From Motiliproteus sp041586615 (GTDB taxonomy: Bacteria > Pseudomonadota > Gammaproteobacteria > Pseudomonadales > Balneatricaceae), in assembly GCA_041586615.1 (NCBI GenBank), contig JBFGZS010000058.1:1-28552 (forward strand): a DNA stretch of 28,552 bases, read 5' to 3'. The notes under the pieces were generated by a model, which worked only from the letters and a program-made list of their open reading frames with translations, had not been told where the DNA came from and made no database searches. Position 1 is the stretch's first letter. Each line of letters begins with the position of its first letter. Made by a program: the position numbers and the translations under genes. Positions 7,312 through 14,536 of this stretch are shown here, one piece after another.

Positions 7312-7731
7312 TTATTCGGGCAATGCGCGATCCAGCGCCTTCATAGAGCGAAGAAACAGCCCCAGGCCACCGATCGCCAAGACCAGAATAGTGATCAGCT
7401 CGAAGGCGCTCATCGACCGGAAAGAGAAACTCAGGGAGGCGATCACGCCAAAGATCAGTGCCGTCAGGGAGCCGAGTGTCAGCAACCAGCCGATAAGATT
7501 GCGGCCGTTATAGAAGATGATCCCGATGCCAAACATAAAGGGGATCATGATCATGCCCCCGGTCACGCCATAGCCCGAGCCAAACGCCGAGAAGGCATAC
7601 AGTCGGGTGCCGAACCCAAAGCCCGAGGCCACGGTGATCGCGTTGAGCAGCAGGTAAAAACCCCCACACATCATGATCAGTCCAATAAAAAACTGCCCGA
7701 TCCCCCCTGAAGTCCCACCCGCGCCTTTCAT
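7312..7731 (-). CDS. Small polytopic membrane protein next to the psp/yjf operon
   Basis: The 139-aa protein is very hydrophobic, with about four membrane helices (near 10-30, 50-70, 80-105 and 110-130) and many glycines. I do not recognise a named family. It lies in the same direction as the yjfC-like gene, 167 bp downstream of it, so it may be the last gene of the operon or have its own promoter. The ATG at 7731 (AGAGG 11 nt upstream) was chosen. A GTG at 7743 with GGAG 7 nt upstream is equally possible and would add four residues. A small hairpin (7856-7874) lies in the gap. Confidence 0.65.
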   Translation of the reverse strand: MKGAGGTSGGIGQFFIGLIMMCGGFYLLLNAITVASGFGFGTRLYAFSAFGSGYGVTGGMIMIPFMFGIGIIFYNGRNLIGWLLTLGSLTALIFGVIASLSFSFRSMSAFELITILVLAIGGLGLFLRSMKALDRALPE

Positions 7732-7897
7732 AACCGGTCCCACCTCTATTCTCCGCCTAAGTTATCCTGCTTGCCTGATGGTACGCGAGTCTGACACACC
7801 CTGTCACCACGCCCACCGACGCGCAGCGCTCACTATCGCTATCGGCTCGTGACCTATTAAGGCGGCAGCTTAATACCGAGCAACAATGTCTTTAACG

Positions 7898-9067
7898 CTA
7901 ATTCAAAATCGTATGCGGCAGATAACGGGACAGATCCTGGGTAATCAGGTCGGTATCCTCGCGGACCGAGATACCCGCCGGCTGATCATCCACCAGCCAG
8001 GAACCGATCAGGGTGTAGTTATCACCAAACTTCGGTAGCGGATGATAGGCCTGATAGATAAACCCCTCCTCGCCATAGGGCCCCTCGCTGCGCGCCTCGG
8101 TCGCGCCGTTGCGCAGGATGCTGATATTGGCCCCTTCCCGGGAGTAGATCGGCTTTTTGACCAGCGCCATACCCGCAAGCGACGCGACGTCATCGTCGAA
8201 GCAGGCGGGCAATAAATTAGGATGACCGGGAAACATCTTCCAGAGCATCGGCAGCAGCGCTTTATTGGACAAAATACTGCCTTTCCAGATCGGCTCGAGA
8301 AACTGAATAGCGCTGTTGAGGGTCAGCTCGGCATAGTCTTCACGTAGCATAAATTCCCAGGGATACAACTTGAACAGCCAGGTAATCACCCGATCATCCA
8401 GATCGGTCAACCAGCCGCCCTCGCCGCGGCCGAGATCTTCGATGTAGACGAAGCAGGTCTCGATACCCGCGGCCTTCGCGCAATCTTCAAGGTAGGTGAC
8501 GGTGCCCAGATCTTCCTCCGTCCCCTTACAGCAGCTCAGGTGCAACACCTGATCGGGGTAGTGCGCTTTCAATTCGGAAAAACGCAGGATCAGCTTCTCC
8601 TGCAGGGAGGTAAACTGGTCGGACGGGCGCGGCAAAACACCGCTGTTGACCTGCTGCTCCAGCCAGAGCCACTGCCAGAAGCCACTCTCGTATAACGAGG
8701 TGGGGGTATCGGCATTGTTTTCATAGAGTTTGGCCGGACCCACGCCATCGTAGGCCAGGTCGATACGGGAATAGAGGCTCGGCTCCCGCGCCTGCCAAGA
8801 ATCGGCGATCCGCTCCCAATAGGGCGGCGGGATCTGAAAGCGCTGCAACAGTTCCTCACTGCGCACCACCCGATCGACCACCGCCAGGCACATCTGATGC
8901 AGTTCCGCCGTGGGGGCTTCTATCCCCTCCTCGATCTGGCGGAGGGTAAACTGGTAATAGGCGCTTTCGTCCCAGTAGGTTTCCCCGTAGAGGGTATGGA
9001 ACTTAAAACCGTACTGATCCGCCAGTTGCCGCCAGCCCGGCCGCTGGCGTATGGGCATCCGCAGCAT
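7898..9067 (-). CDS. yjfC: YjfC-type glutathionylspermidine synthase-like ATP-grasp ligase
   Basis: The 389-aa protein resembles E. coli YjfC along its whole length: YWDESAYYQFTLRQIEEGIE, ENNADTPTSLYES, SRFSEL-type, WLFKLYPWEFMLR, LLPMLWKMFPGHPNLLPA, KKPIYSREGANISI and FGDNYTLIGSW. It belongs to the preATP-grasp/ATP-grasp synthase domain of GspS without the amidase half. Family members join a carboxylate to an amine using ATP, but the substrates of YjfC-type proteins are not established, so spermidine should not be assumed. The start lies 4 bp after the stop of the lipoprotein gene, indicating one operon. The Asn/Asp and Arg/Glu motifs needed for ATP-Mg binding (ENNADTP, KKPIYSREG) are present. 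Confidence 0.92.
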   Translation of the reverse strand: MLRMPIRQRPGWRQLADQYGFKFHTLYGETYWDESAYYQFTLRQIEEGIEAPTAELHQMCLAVVDRVVRSEELLQRFQIPPPYWERIADSWQAREPSLYSRIDLAYDGVGPAKLYENNADTPTSLYESGFWQWLWLEQQVNSGVLPRPSDQFTSLQEKLILRFSELKAHYPDQVLHLSCCKGTEEDLGTVTYLEDCAKAAGIETCFVYIEDLGRGEGGWLTDLDDRVITWLFKLYPWEFMLREDYAELTLNSAIQFLEPIWKGSILSNKALLPMLWKMFPGHPNLLPACFDDDVASLAGMALVKKPIYSREGANISILRNGATEARSEGPYGEEGFIYQAYHPLPKFGDNYTLIGSWLVDDQPAGISVREDTDLITQDLSRYLPHTILN

Positions 9068-9070
9068 CGA

Positions 9071-9679
9071 TCAACCGCCCCAGCCGCCGGAACGTCGGCC
9101 ACCCCAGGAGGACTTGGCCACCGCCGTCGAGCCAAAGCCGCCTCGCGACAGGGTTTTGGTTACTTTGGGCTTGGGCTTGGGCTTAAAGGCATCCCGATCG
9201 ACGTTGACCGTGCTAACCCGCGCGTTGCGCGAAAAATCGCCATAGCGGGAACCGTCCGCGCCGTAATATCCGCCATACAGACGCCCATAACCGGTATAGA
9301 CCGGGGAGGAATCTCGCCGTCCGTCCAGCATCTGGCCAACCATAAAACCGGCCAGCGCCGGCATAAACCAGCTTCCCCCGCTATCCTGCCCCTGAACACA
9401 GCGACCAAACTGGGCCTCACAGAGGCTCGCATTATCGTATCGCGGGGCGGTTTTCGCCGACTCGGCGACAGCCTGCTGATAGGCCGCGTCACACCCTTCT
9501 AAATCGTCAGGGTTATCGGTACGGCACGCATCAATATTGGCGTAAATTTTAGCGGCGGTCTCATCGCTGCCGCAACCGGAAAGGGCGATCACGCCACCCA
9601 CGGCGGCGGCCAGTTTGGTCAACTGCAGTAAGGGTTGCTTACGCATCCGACCCAGATCAATCTGTTTGCTACGCTTCAT
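9071..9679 (-). CDS. yjfM: DUF1190 (YjfM-like) lipoprotein
   Basis: The 202-aa protein starts at an ATG with AAGGAG 8 nt upstream. A longer frame reaching 9769 would run into the previous gene and is not used. A lipoprotein signal ends in LSGC (lipobox 33-36, Cys36). The mature part has paired cysteines (CRTDNPDDLEGC and CEAQFGRC), a central glycine/tyrosine-rich stretch and a basic, Gly/Ser-rich tail ending GGWGG, as in DUF1190 proteins. It is expected to be lipid-anchored in the periplasm. Its place between DUF350 and yjfC equals the E. coli yjfL-M-C order. Function is unknown; the operon context suggests the envelope partner of the ATP-grasp/PspA system. Confidence 0.88.
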   Translation of the reverse strand: MKRSKQIDLGRMRKQPLLQLTKLAAAVGGVIALSGCGSDETAAKIYANIDACRTDNPDDLEGCDAAYQQAVAESAKTAPRYDNASLCEAQFGRCVQGQDSGGSWFMPALAGFMVGQMLDGRRDSSPVYTGYGRLYGGYYGADGSRYGDFSRNARVSTVNVDRDAFKPKPKPKVTKTLSRGGFGSTAVAKSSWGGRRSGGWGG

Positions 9680-9717
9680 GCTGTCGGCTCCTTGAGCATA
9701 TATCACCTGCACCTGTA

Positions 9718-10134
9718 TCAATAAGACATACAGGCTGCATTCAGCAGACCGATCGAAACCGACATGCAACCCAACATGATACCGGCGGCGACTTCATCCT
9801 GCTCGATCCGTTCGACGATACGCGGCATAAAGCCGTAGCGGATGATGGCAAAGGCCAACAGCTGAGCCGCCAGCGCCACAATCGCCCAGAGGATAAAATC
9901 AGCAACACCGACCGAGTTTTTTGCCGCCCCCGCCAGCGCGAGCGAAAAGCCCAGGATCGCACCGCCGAACGCCCAGGCCGCGGCGGTACTGCGCTTCTCT
10001 TTTATCAGCATCCATTCATCATGGGGGGTCACTTTGCAGTACAACACCTTGAAGGCCAGCAAGGCGGCCAAACTGAGGGTAAAATAGAGGGTAAACGCCA
10101 ACACACCCGATAGGGATTGCGAAATTGCGTCCAT
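9718..10134 (-). CDS. yjfL: DUF350 (YjfL-like) inner-membrane protein
   Basis: The 138-aa protein has four predicted membrane helices arranged as two DUF350 repeats. Each repeat is two helices with a short connecting loop; the first loop carries CKVTPHDEW and the repeat ends KNS. AAGGAG sits 6 nt before the ATG. It follows the DUF2491 gene after a 125-bp gap holding tandem repeats and a hairpin, and precedes the lipoprotein gene. DUF350 proteins are recurrent partners of PspA and ATP-grasp genes. No biochemical activity is established. Confidence 0.88.
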   Translation of the reverse strand: MDAISQSLSGVLAFTLYFTLSLAALLAFKVLYCKVTPHDEWMLIKEKRSTAAAWAFGGAILGFSLALAGAAKNSVGVADFILWAIVALAAQLLAFAIIRYGFMPRIVERIEQDEVAAGIMLGCMSVSIGLLNAACMSY

Positions 10135-10153
10135 GTCATGCTCCTTAGGGGCT

Positions 10154-10204
10154 GATAGTCAAAACGATACGATAGTCACAGTGACACGATAGTCAAAACG
10201 ACAC
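10154..10204. repeat. Three tandem 17-bp units inside the yjf operon
   Basis: GATAGTCAAAACGATAC (10154-10170), GATAGTCACAGTGACAC (10171-10187) and GATAGTCAAAACGACAC (10188-10204) lie head to tail just upstream of the yjfL ribosome site. Confidence 0.9.
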
Positions 10205-10221
10205 TCGAGAATAGCGGCTCT

Positions 10222-10243
10222 GGCGCGGCAATGCGACCGCGCC
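10222..10243 (-). terminator. GC-rich intra-operon hairpin
   Basis: A 7-bp GGCGCGG/CCGCGCC stem (10222-10228/10237-10243) with an 8-nt loop lies 17 nt beyond the yjfK stop. There is no T-tract. It may mark mRNA processing, partial attenuation or 3'-end protection. Confidence 0.35.
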
Positions 10244-10259
10244 GCGCGAACCGAGGGGG

Positions 10260-10919
10260 CTAGCCTATCACTTCAAAATCGGCACGGCTAAGATTAATGC
10301 CCGTACTGATCACTCGGCAACGCTCGGCGTGATAATTCACCACTTTTTCTTCTCCGGCGACCAACAGAAACTCATACCGTTCATCGGTTAATGGCCGCTC
10401 GTACAACATGGCGAACTGATCGGTTTCGGCCGCGGGGTCGGCGACGGTGTAGGTGGTTTCGGTCATGGCGACGGGCGGACAGGCGCCGACCGACTCCCAG
10501 ACGCGGGTAAAGCTGTGGCCTTCACACGCGTACTGCGCCTGGCTGATACCGGACTGCAGCAGTGCGTTCCAGTCCTTCTCTGCATCGACCCCGCGGGTTT
10601 CGTAGAAGTGAAACAACTTCACATCATTGACATGCTGCTCTTCTAACCCGCCACTCAACACGACCTGAAAAAAACCCTCATCGTCGGTGTAATAACGCAG
10701 GATCGTGCTGGACTCATCCAGCTTGACCACCCCCACCGCCTGTATCAACTGCACCTTGGCAATATTATCGGTGATCAGCTGGTCATCCAGCAGGCGCAGC
10801 TTCAGCTCATTCAGTTCCACGGCGCCACCGAGCCGAAAACCCAATACCTCAGGGGCTTCCGGGGCCGTATTCACCGGTTCAGCGCTGTTGGCCAGTTTTT
10901 TCTTAATCCAGTCCAGCAT
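10260..10919 (-). CDS. yjfK: DUF2491 (YjfK-like) cytoplasmic protein
   Basis: The 219-aa soluble protein begins MLDWIKKKL. It has the DUF2491 features: an early 'GFRLGGAVELN' strand, 'YYTDDEGFFQVVL' and 'YERPLTDERYEFLLV..EE'. Its ATG overlaps the stop of the channel gene by one base (TGATG), so translation is coupled. The E. coli counterpart also sits between the PspA-like yjfJ and DUF350 yjfL. Its function is unknown. Confidence 0.87.
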   Translation of the reverse strand: MLDWIKKKLANSAEPVNTAPEAPEVLGFRLGGAVELNELKLRLLDDQLITDNIAKVQLIQAVGVVKLDESSTILRYYTDDEGFFQVVLSGGLEEQHVNDVKLFHFYETRGVDAEKDWNALLQSGISQAQYACEGHSFTRVWESVGACPPVAMTETTYTVADPAAETDQFAMLYERPLTDERYEFLLVAGEEKVVNYHAERCRVISTGINLSRADFEVIG

Positions 10920-11968
10920 CAAGAGGTACTCCAGTCAAAACAGGTTATACGCTCATCGGCTATATAATAGAGCCGACTCCCCGCCGCCACCGGCTGATTC
11001 ATACCAGGATTCACCACCAGGGTATCGACGCCCGACGCCTGCAAGGCGATCACCGTCGCCTGATAGCGCTCCTTAAACAGCAGAAACAGGTCCCGCACCC
11101 GAACATCGCCCACGGACGGCGGTACGAGCACCGAATACTGGGTCATCCCCTTGTCGACGGCCAGCAGCTCATGATGCAGCGCGCTGGAACCGGGGTCGGC
11201 CGCGGCCTTGGCCAGCATCTCCACGGAGACCGACGGAATGCACTCGACGCTGGGGCAGTGCCCCTTCAACAAGCGAGCGATCGCATCATCATCAAAGTAA
11301 GCCAGGATACGCGCACAGGGGTTCTGCTGGTAACAGAACATGGCGGTGGTCAGGGTGATATCGTCGAGGGGGGTGTCGATCAGAATCGTTGCGGCCTGTG
11401 CAATATTAACCCGCTGCATCTCCTGCTCGCTATTGAAACTGGCGACACGTGCAAAGCCGATCTGATCCGGCATGGGGTTGCTGTCGAGCTTATCCTCATG
11501 CGCGCAAAGCGTCACATTGGCTGCCGCGGGCGACTCTGCCTCGCGAATTAACAATCGCAGCAGCTGCAGCGTACGCGCGCCGTTGTAGCCGATAACCAGC
11601 GTGTGATCGCGCTGTTGCAATGCTGTCATACCTCTCAGGCTCCTTTGAAAATACTGAATCATCGCGGCCGCGGTTCGGCCCACGACCATCCCCCAGATCA
11701 TCAACCCGAAAGGGATCACCCAGAGGCTGATGACCAACATTCCTGCCGGTGTCGTGGCGGAATAATCACCGTAACCCACCGTACTGGATGTGACGATCAG
11801 GAAGTACCAGAACAGGACCGGGGAGCCCATGGCAACGGGTTCCCCGGCACTGTAGAGACCGATAAAACTGATAATAATATAGCCGGCAAGCGCCAACAGG
11901 ACGCTTTGCCAGCTGAGCGTGGCCAGCTGGCAAAGAAGTTTCCGGACCAGCCGGGAGAGTATCGGCAT
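10919..11968 (-). CDS. Two-TM potassium channel with RCK (TrkA-N-like) domain
   Basis: The 349-aa protein has an outer helix (about 20-40), a pore helix and the selectivity filter TVGYGD (63-68), and an inner helix (about 76-100). A cytoplasmic RCK-type Rossmann domain follows (VIGYNGARTLQLL, from about 118) and a C-terminal TrkA-C-like part to 349. This is the MthK/Kch architecture for ligand-gated K+ channels. In the Rossmann strand the glycine pattern is G-Y-N-G rather than G-x-G-x-x-G, so nucleotide binding may differ. It starts 12 bp after pspA and shares a base with the next start, so it belongs to the operon. This gene is absent between E. coli yjfJ and yjfK. Confidence 0.9.
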   Translation of the reverse strand: MPILSRLVRKLLCQLATLSWQSVLLALAGYIIISFIGLYSAGEPVAMGSPVLFWYFLIVTSSTVGYGDYSATTPAGMLVISLWVIPFGLMIWGMVVGRTAAAMIQYFQRSLRGMTALQQRDHTLVIGYNGARTLQLLRLLIREAESPAAANVTLCAHEDKLDSNPMPDQIGFARVASFNSEQEMQRVNIAQAATILIDTPLDDITLTTAMFCYQQNPCARILAYFDDDAIARLLKGHCPSVECIPSVSVEMLAKAAADPGSSALHHELLAVDKGMTQYSVLVPPSVGDVRVRDLFLLFKERYQATVIALQASGVDTLVVNPGMNQPVAAGSRLYYIADERITCFDWSTS

Positions 11969-11980
11969 CCGATCTGAACC

Positions 11981-12670
11981 TTAGGACGATTTCTTGGCCT
12001 TGAGGCGCGCCAGAACATCACCCGCCCCACCCGAACCGGTGATACCGGCGCTTTTCAGCTTCGCCTGCAGGTCGCTGCCATCTTCGACGGAAGCCATCTC
12101 GCGGGCGGCTTCAATTTCAGCATTGCGGTGCGCTTGCTTACTCTTGAGCCGTTCCAGAGATTCAGCGGCGGTTTTCATGCGCGAATTGGTATTCAGGTGA
12201 TGGGAAGAGAGCCCCTCCTGCGCTTTCTGCACCGACGCGGTGGCCTTCACAGTGTCGACCTGCTGCTGCATCAGGCGCAGGTTGTTCTTGGAGTCCTTCA
12301 GGGACTTGCGCAGCTGCACGACAGAGGCAGAAACCTGCTGCAGAAACTGCTGTTCTGCATCCAGCTCAGATTCCAGCTGCGCGATCTTTTCGGCGACTTC
12401 CATCGCCAAGCCCTCGTCGCCTTTCTCCATTGCCTGAAGCGCAAAGTTCTCATGCTCGGCAACCGATTTTTTCAGGTCCGCGACTTTATGCTGCGACAGC
12501 TTTTCTTTTGCCACGATGGAGGTCAGCGACTGCTCCGACTTCCGAATCTCGACGTGAGTCTCGCGCATCTCCTGGTCCAGGATAGTTAATGCCTGCGAGT
12601 CGGCCACCGTTTCGGCGGCATCGTTAACATTGCCTTTTACGGCAGAAAACAATCGTGTCCAAACGCTCAT
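11981..12670 (-). CDS. yjfJ: PspA/IM30-family protein (YjfJ-like)
   Basis: The 229-aa protein is almost entirely charged heptad coiled coil (about 25-185), with the PspA-type N-terminus 'W.RLFSAVKGNVNDAAE' that in this family forms the membrane-contacting amphipathic helix. The C-terminal 'AGDVLARLKAK' is typical of YjfJ-like members. PspA proteins oligomerise on the inner membrane and stabilise it under envelope stress. Here the usual pspBC/pspF partners are missing and DUF2170/DUF2491/DUF350 genes stand in their place. AGGAGG is 6 nt before the ATG. Confidence 0.92.
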   Translation of the reverse strand: MSVWTRLFSAVKGNVNDAAETVADSQALTILDQEMRETHVEIRKSEQSLTSIVAKEKLSQHKVADLKKSVAEHENFALQAMEKGDEGLAMEVAEKIAQLESELDAEQQFLQQVSASVVQLRKSLKDSKNNLRLMQQQVDTVKATASVQKAQEGLSSHHLNTNSRMKTAAESLERLKSKQAHRNAEIEAAREMASVEDGSDLQAKLKSAGITGSGGAGDVLARLKAKKSS

Positions 12671-12686
12671 AATGAGCCTCCTAATG

Positions 12687-13100
12687 TCAGGCTGAAACAG
12701 ATACAGGGTTAGTCAGAAACGCTTCGAAAAACTCCAGCATCCCTTCGATATTGAGGAACAGGGTGTCTATCTCGATCATCACCGTTTCCGCTTTCGACTC
12801 GGAAGAGAGCGCCCCGAAAGCGGCGTAGTACTCGTCACCACCGATCGTCGTAATGCCAACGGTCGTGAGGGGGAAGACATTTTTATGCGTGCGCAATATC
12901 AGGGCATCAAACGCCGCCGTATCGCGGATTTGAGAGACCGGACAGAGCAACGACTCCACCAGCAGCTGTTCACCGCTGACGGTCACGAAGGCATCGATAC
13001 CGTCCTCATTGCTGATAAAGATCGCATCCCCTTCTTTTGAAACGCTCAGATCCTGCTGCTTTTCCAGCAGTACTTGCAGATCGTCAAGACTCCAGGCCAT
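12687..13100 (-). CDS. yjfI: DUF2170 (YjfI-like) protein, first gene of the psp/yjf operon
   Basis: The 137-aa cytoplasmic acidic protein matches the DUF2170 outline: MAWSLDDLQVLLE start, 'LLVESLLCPVSQIRD' middle, 'FPLTTVGITTIGGDEYYAAFGALS', and a C-terminal helix with FLNIEGMLEFFEAF. The ATG at 13100 is preferred because AGGA lies 8 nt before it and E. coli YjfI has a similar length. An ATG at 13115 would add five residues but has no good ribosome site. It lies about 33 nt downstream of the inferred transcription start. Function is unknown; genomic linkage to PspA is its main clue. Confidence 0.87.
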   Translation of the reverse strand: MAWSLDDLQVLLEKQQDLSVSKEGDAIFISNEDGIDAFVTVSGEQLLVESLLCPVSQIRDTAAFDALILRTHKNVFPLTTVGITTIGGDEYYAAFGALSSESKAETVMIEIDTLFLNIEGMLEFFEAFLTNPVSVSA

Positions 13101-13139
13101 ATCACTTATCCTCATTCTGTGTGACTAAAGGCAGACTTC

Positions 13140-13168
13140 ACCATAATTTTATTGCTCACCCATGTCAA
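13140..13168 (-). promoter_or_regulatory. Sigma-70-type promoter of the psp/yjf operon
   Basis: On the minus strand TTGACA (13168-13163) and TATGGT (13145-13140) are spaced by exactly 17 bp. The predicted start is near 13133, about 33 nt before the chosen yjfI ATG. Confidence 0.75.
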
Positions 13169-13171
13169 CGC

Positions 13172-13218
13172 CAAGTTGCAAATGTGAAACATATTTCACA
13201 TTTGTCTATATCAACTTG
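13172..13218. promoter_or_regulatory. Nested palindrome, putative activator site for the psp/yjf operon
   Basis: The core is a perfect 11-bp inverted repeat, CAAATGTGAAA (13179-13189) and TTTCACATTTG (13194-13204), around CATA. It is flanked by a second inverted pair CAAGTTG (13172-13178) and CAACTTG (13212-13218). The core halves equal the extended CRP half-site AAATGTGA/TCACATTT but with 8 instead of 6 bp between the TGTGA halves. The centre lies about 58 bp upstream of the inferred start, a class-I activator distance. A further small hairpin, CGACAA/TTGTCG, is at 13222-13238. Confidence 0.65.
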
Positions 13219-13396
13219 ACTCGACAACGGCTTTGTCGGAGCATGCAGTCTATAACGATATGAGCGCTTTTCCATGGCAAATATGAATTATTGAATGCAC
13301 CGACTGATAAGCACAGGTCCAGGCGCCCGACTCGCACAACGGCGCCGGTAGCACATTAACGACCAGCCACGGAACCAACGACGCGTTTACCGAATA

Positions 13397-13525
13397 AACA
13401 ACGTTGACGAAATGAACATTATTTGCTTAATTAACAACGACTTAACTAGCAACGATTTAATTAACAACGACTTACGGAATTAACAACGTTTACGAAATTG
13501 ACAACGATTTACGGAAGTAACAACG
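13397..13525 (+). repeat. Degenerate AACAACG repeats up to the DUF6471 start codon
   Basis: AACAACG or a one-base variant starts near 13397, 13433, 13448, 13463, 13482, 13499 and 13519. The last six are 15-20 bp apart and are usually followed by A-T-T-T-A or A-C-T-T-A. The last copy abuts the ATG, and the GGAAG ribosome site lies between the last two copies. Confidence 0.75.
13404..13432 (+). promoter_or_regulatory. Possible promoter for the DUF6471-rhomboid pair
   Basis: TTGACG (13404-13409) and TTAATT (13427-13432) are 17 bp apart. The -10 is a poor match, so this is tentative. Confidence 0.3.
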
Positions 13526-13828
13526 ATGAAAGACGAGACTCCACGACGCGTTCAGTTTCTCAGCAGCCCGCAATGGTCTGGCACCGTCCGCTCGCTGATC
13601 CGCTCCGAGATGCAGAAAAAAGGGGTCGATTACGCCACGCTCAGCGCTCAGCTCAGCGCGATCGGCACGCAGCAGACGGCCGATAATCTGCGCCAGAAAG
13701 TATCGCGCGGCATCCTCAGTGCGCAGCTATTGCTGCAGATTCTCTATGTGCTTAAAGTGCGTAACTTTAGCTGGGAGCTGATCGAAGAACTGAAAGAAGC
13801 CGGACAGCGCGAGCGCAGCGATGATTGA
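13526..13828 (+). CDS. DUF6471-like small protein
   Basis: The 100-aa helical protein has a central pattern 'YATLSAQLSAIGTQQTADNLRQKVSRGILSAQLLLQIL', which fits the DUF6471 family: a compact helix-turn-helix-like unit with a conserved K-[IV]-S-R-G segment. DNA binding is suspected from the fold and not shown. GGAAG is 8 nt before the ATG. The stop overlaps the rhomboid gene by 8 bp, so the two are one operon, and it is transcribed away from the psp/yjf operon across a shared regulatory region. A role as local regulator is an inference. Confidence 0.7.
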   Translation: MKDETPRRVQFLSSPQWSGTVRSLIRSEMQKKGVDYATLSAQLSAIGTQQTADNLRQKVSRGILSAQLLLQILYVLKVRNFSWELIEELKEAGQRERSDD

Positions 13829-14390
13829 ATCGATAAAGCATCGACTGCAGATCTCCGCCGCACTACTGGCATTGATCTGGAGCATTTTCCTGCTCGAGGC
13901 GCTGATACCCGGCGTGGACTTTCGAGGCTGGGGGATACTACCGCGCGAGCTATCCGGCTTGCTGCCGGGCATTCTCGTCGCCCCACTCCTGCACGGCAGC
14001 CTGTGGCATATTGCAGCCAATAGCCTCCCCCTGTTCGTCCTCTCCTTCCTGGTCAGCCTGCATGGTAGCGGACGACTGGTGCGCGTCAGCCTGATCATTA
14101 CCCTACTCGGCGGGCTGCTGGTCTGGCTGCTGGGTCGCAGCGCCTACCATATCGGCGCCTCGGGCCTGATTTTTGGGCTCTGGGCCTATCTCCTGATGTA
14201 CGGCCTGGTGAAACGCGACCTGAAAGCCATTGTGATTGCGATCATCGTGCTGATATTTTACGGCGGCATGCTGTTCGGTATTGTCATGGGCAGGCCTGGT
14301 GTCTCGGTCGAGTCCCACCTATTTGGCGCACTGGCGGGTGTGCTCTGCGCCCTCTACGACGGGCGCAGTAGAAACAGCCGAACCGCTTAA
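13821..14390 (+). CDS. Rhomboid-family intramembrane serine protease
   Basis: The 189-aa protein has six membrane helices and all rhomboid catalytic marks: HGSLWHIAANSL with His63 and Asn67 (the oxyanion-side residues), the nucleophile in GASG (Ser114), and the catalytic His166 in SHLFGALAG. It is a minimal bacterial form with no soluble N-terminal domain. It starts inside the DUF6471 gene (8-bp overlap). Rhomboids cut helices of membrane proteins. The divergent psp/yjf operon encodes several membrane proteins that could be substrates, but this is speculation. Confidence 0.88.
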   Translation: MIESIKHRLQISAALLALIWSIFLLEALIPGVDFRGWGILPRELSGLLPGILVAPLLHGSLWHIAANSLPLFVLSFLVSLHGSGRLVRVSLIITLLGGLLVWLLGRSAYHIGASGLIFGLWAYLLMYGLVKRDLKAIVIAIIVLIFYGGMLFGIVMGRPGVSVESHLFGALAGVLCALYDGRSRNSRTA

Positions 14391-14412
14391 CCTGGCATCA
14401 ACATACCGATCC

Positions 14413-14431
14413 ATTAACCTGCCGGGTTAAT
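14413..14431. promoter_or_regulatory. ATTAACC/GGTTAAT inverted repeat
   Basis: A perfect 7-bp inverted repeat with a 5-nt spacer (TGCCG) lies 22 bp after the rhomboid stop and about 105 bp before the rimK-like start. It lacks a T-tract and could be an operator or weak terminator. Confidence 0.35.
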
Positions 14432-14536
14432 AACCTGTCCTTTTATTGGTCATGATTCGCGCGGGTGCTATCGCACTCACGATCGGCGTGAAAGCGACTA
14501 GTATTAAGACTCGCTTCAAATAAAAAGGCAGCCCCC

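Noticed and set aside
9680..9769. Longer N-terminus for the DUF1190 lipoprotein
   Set aside because: It would overlap the DUF350 gene and precede the lipoprotein signal; the ATG at 9679 has AAGGAG at the right distance.
9071..13100. Classical pspABC/pspF phage-shock locus
   Set aside because: Only pspA is shared; the partners are DUF2170, DUF2491, DUF350 and DUF1190, which fit the yjf-type arrangement.
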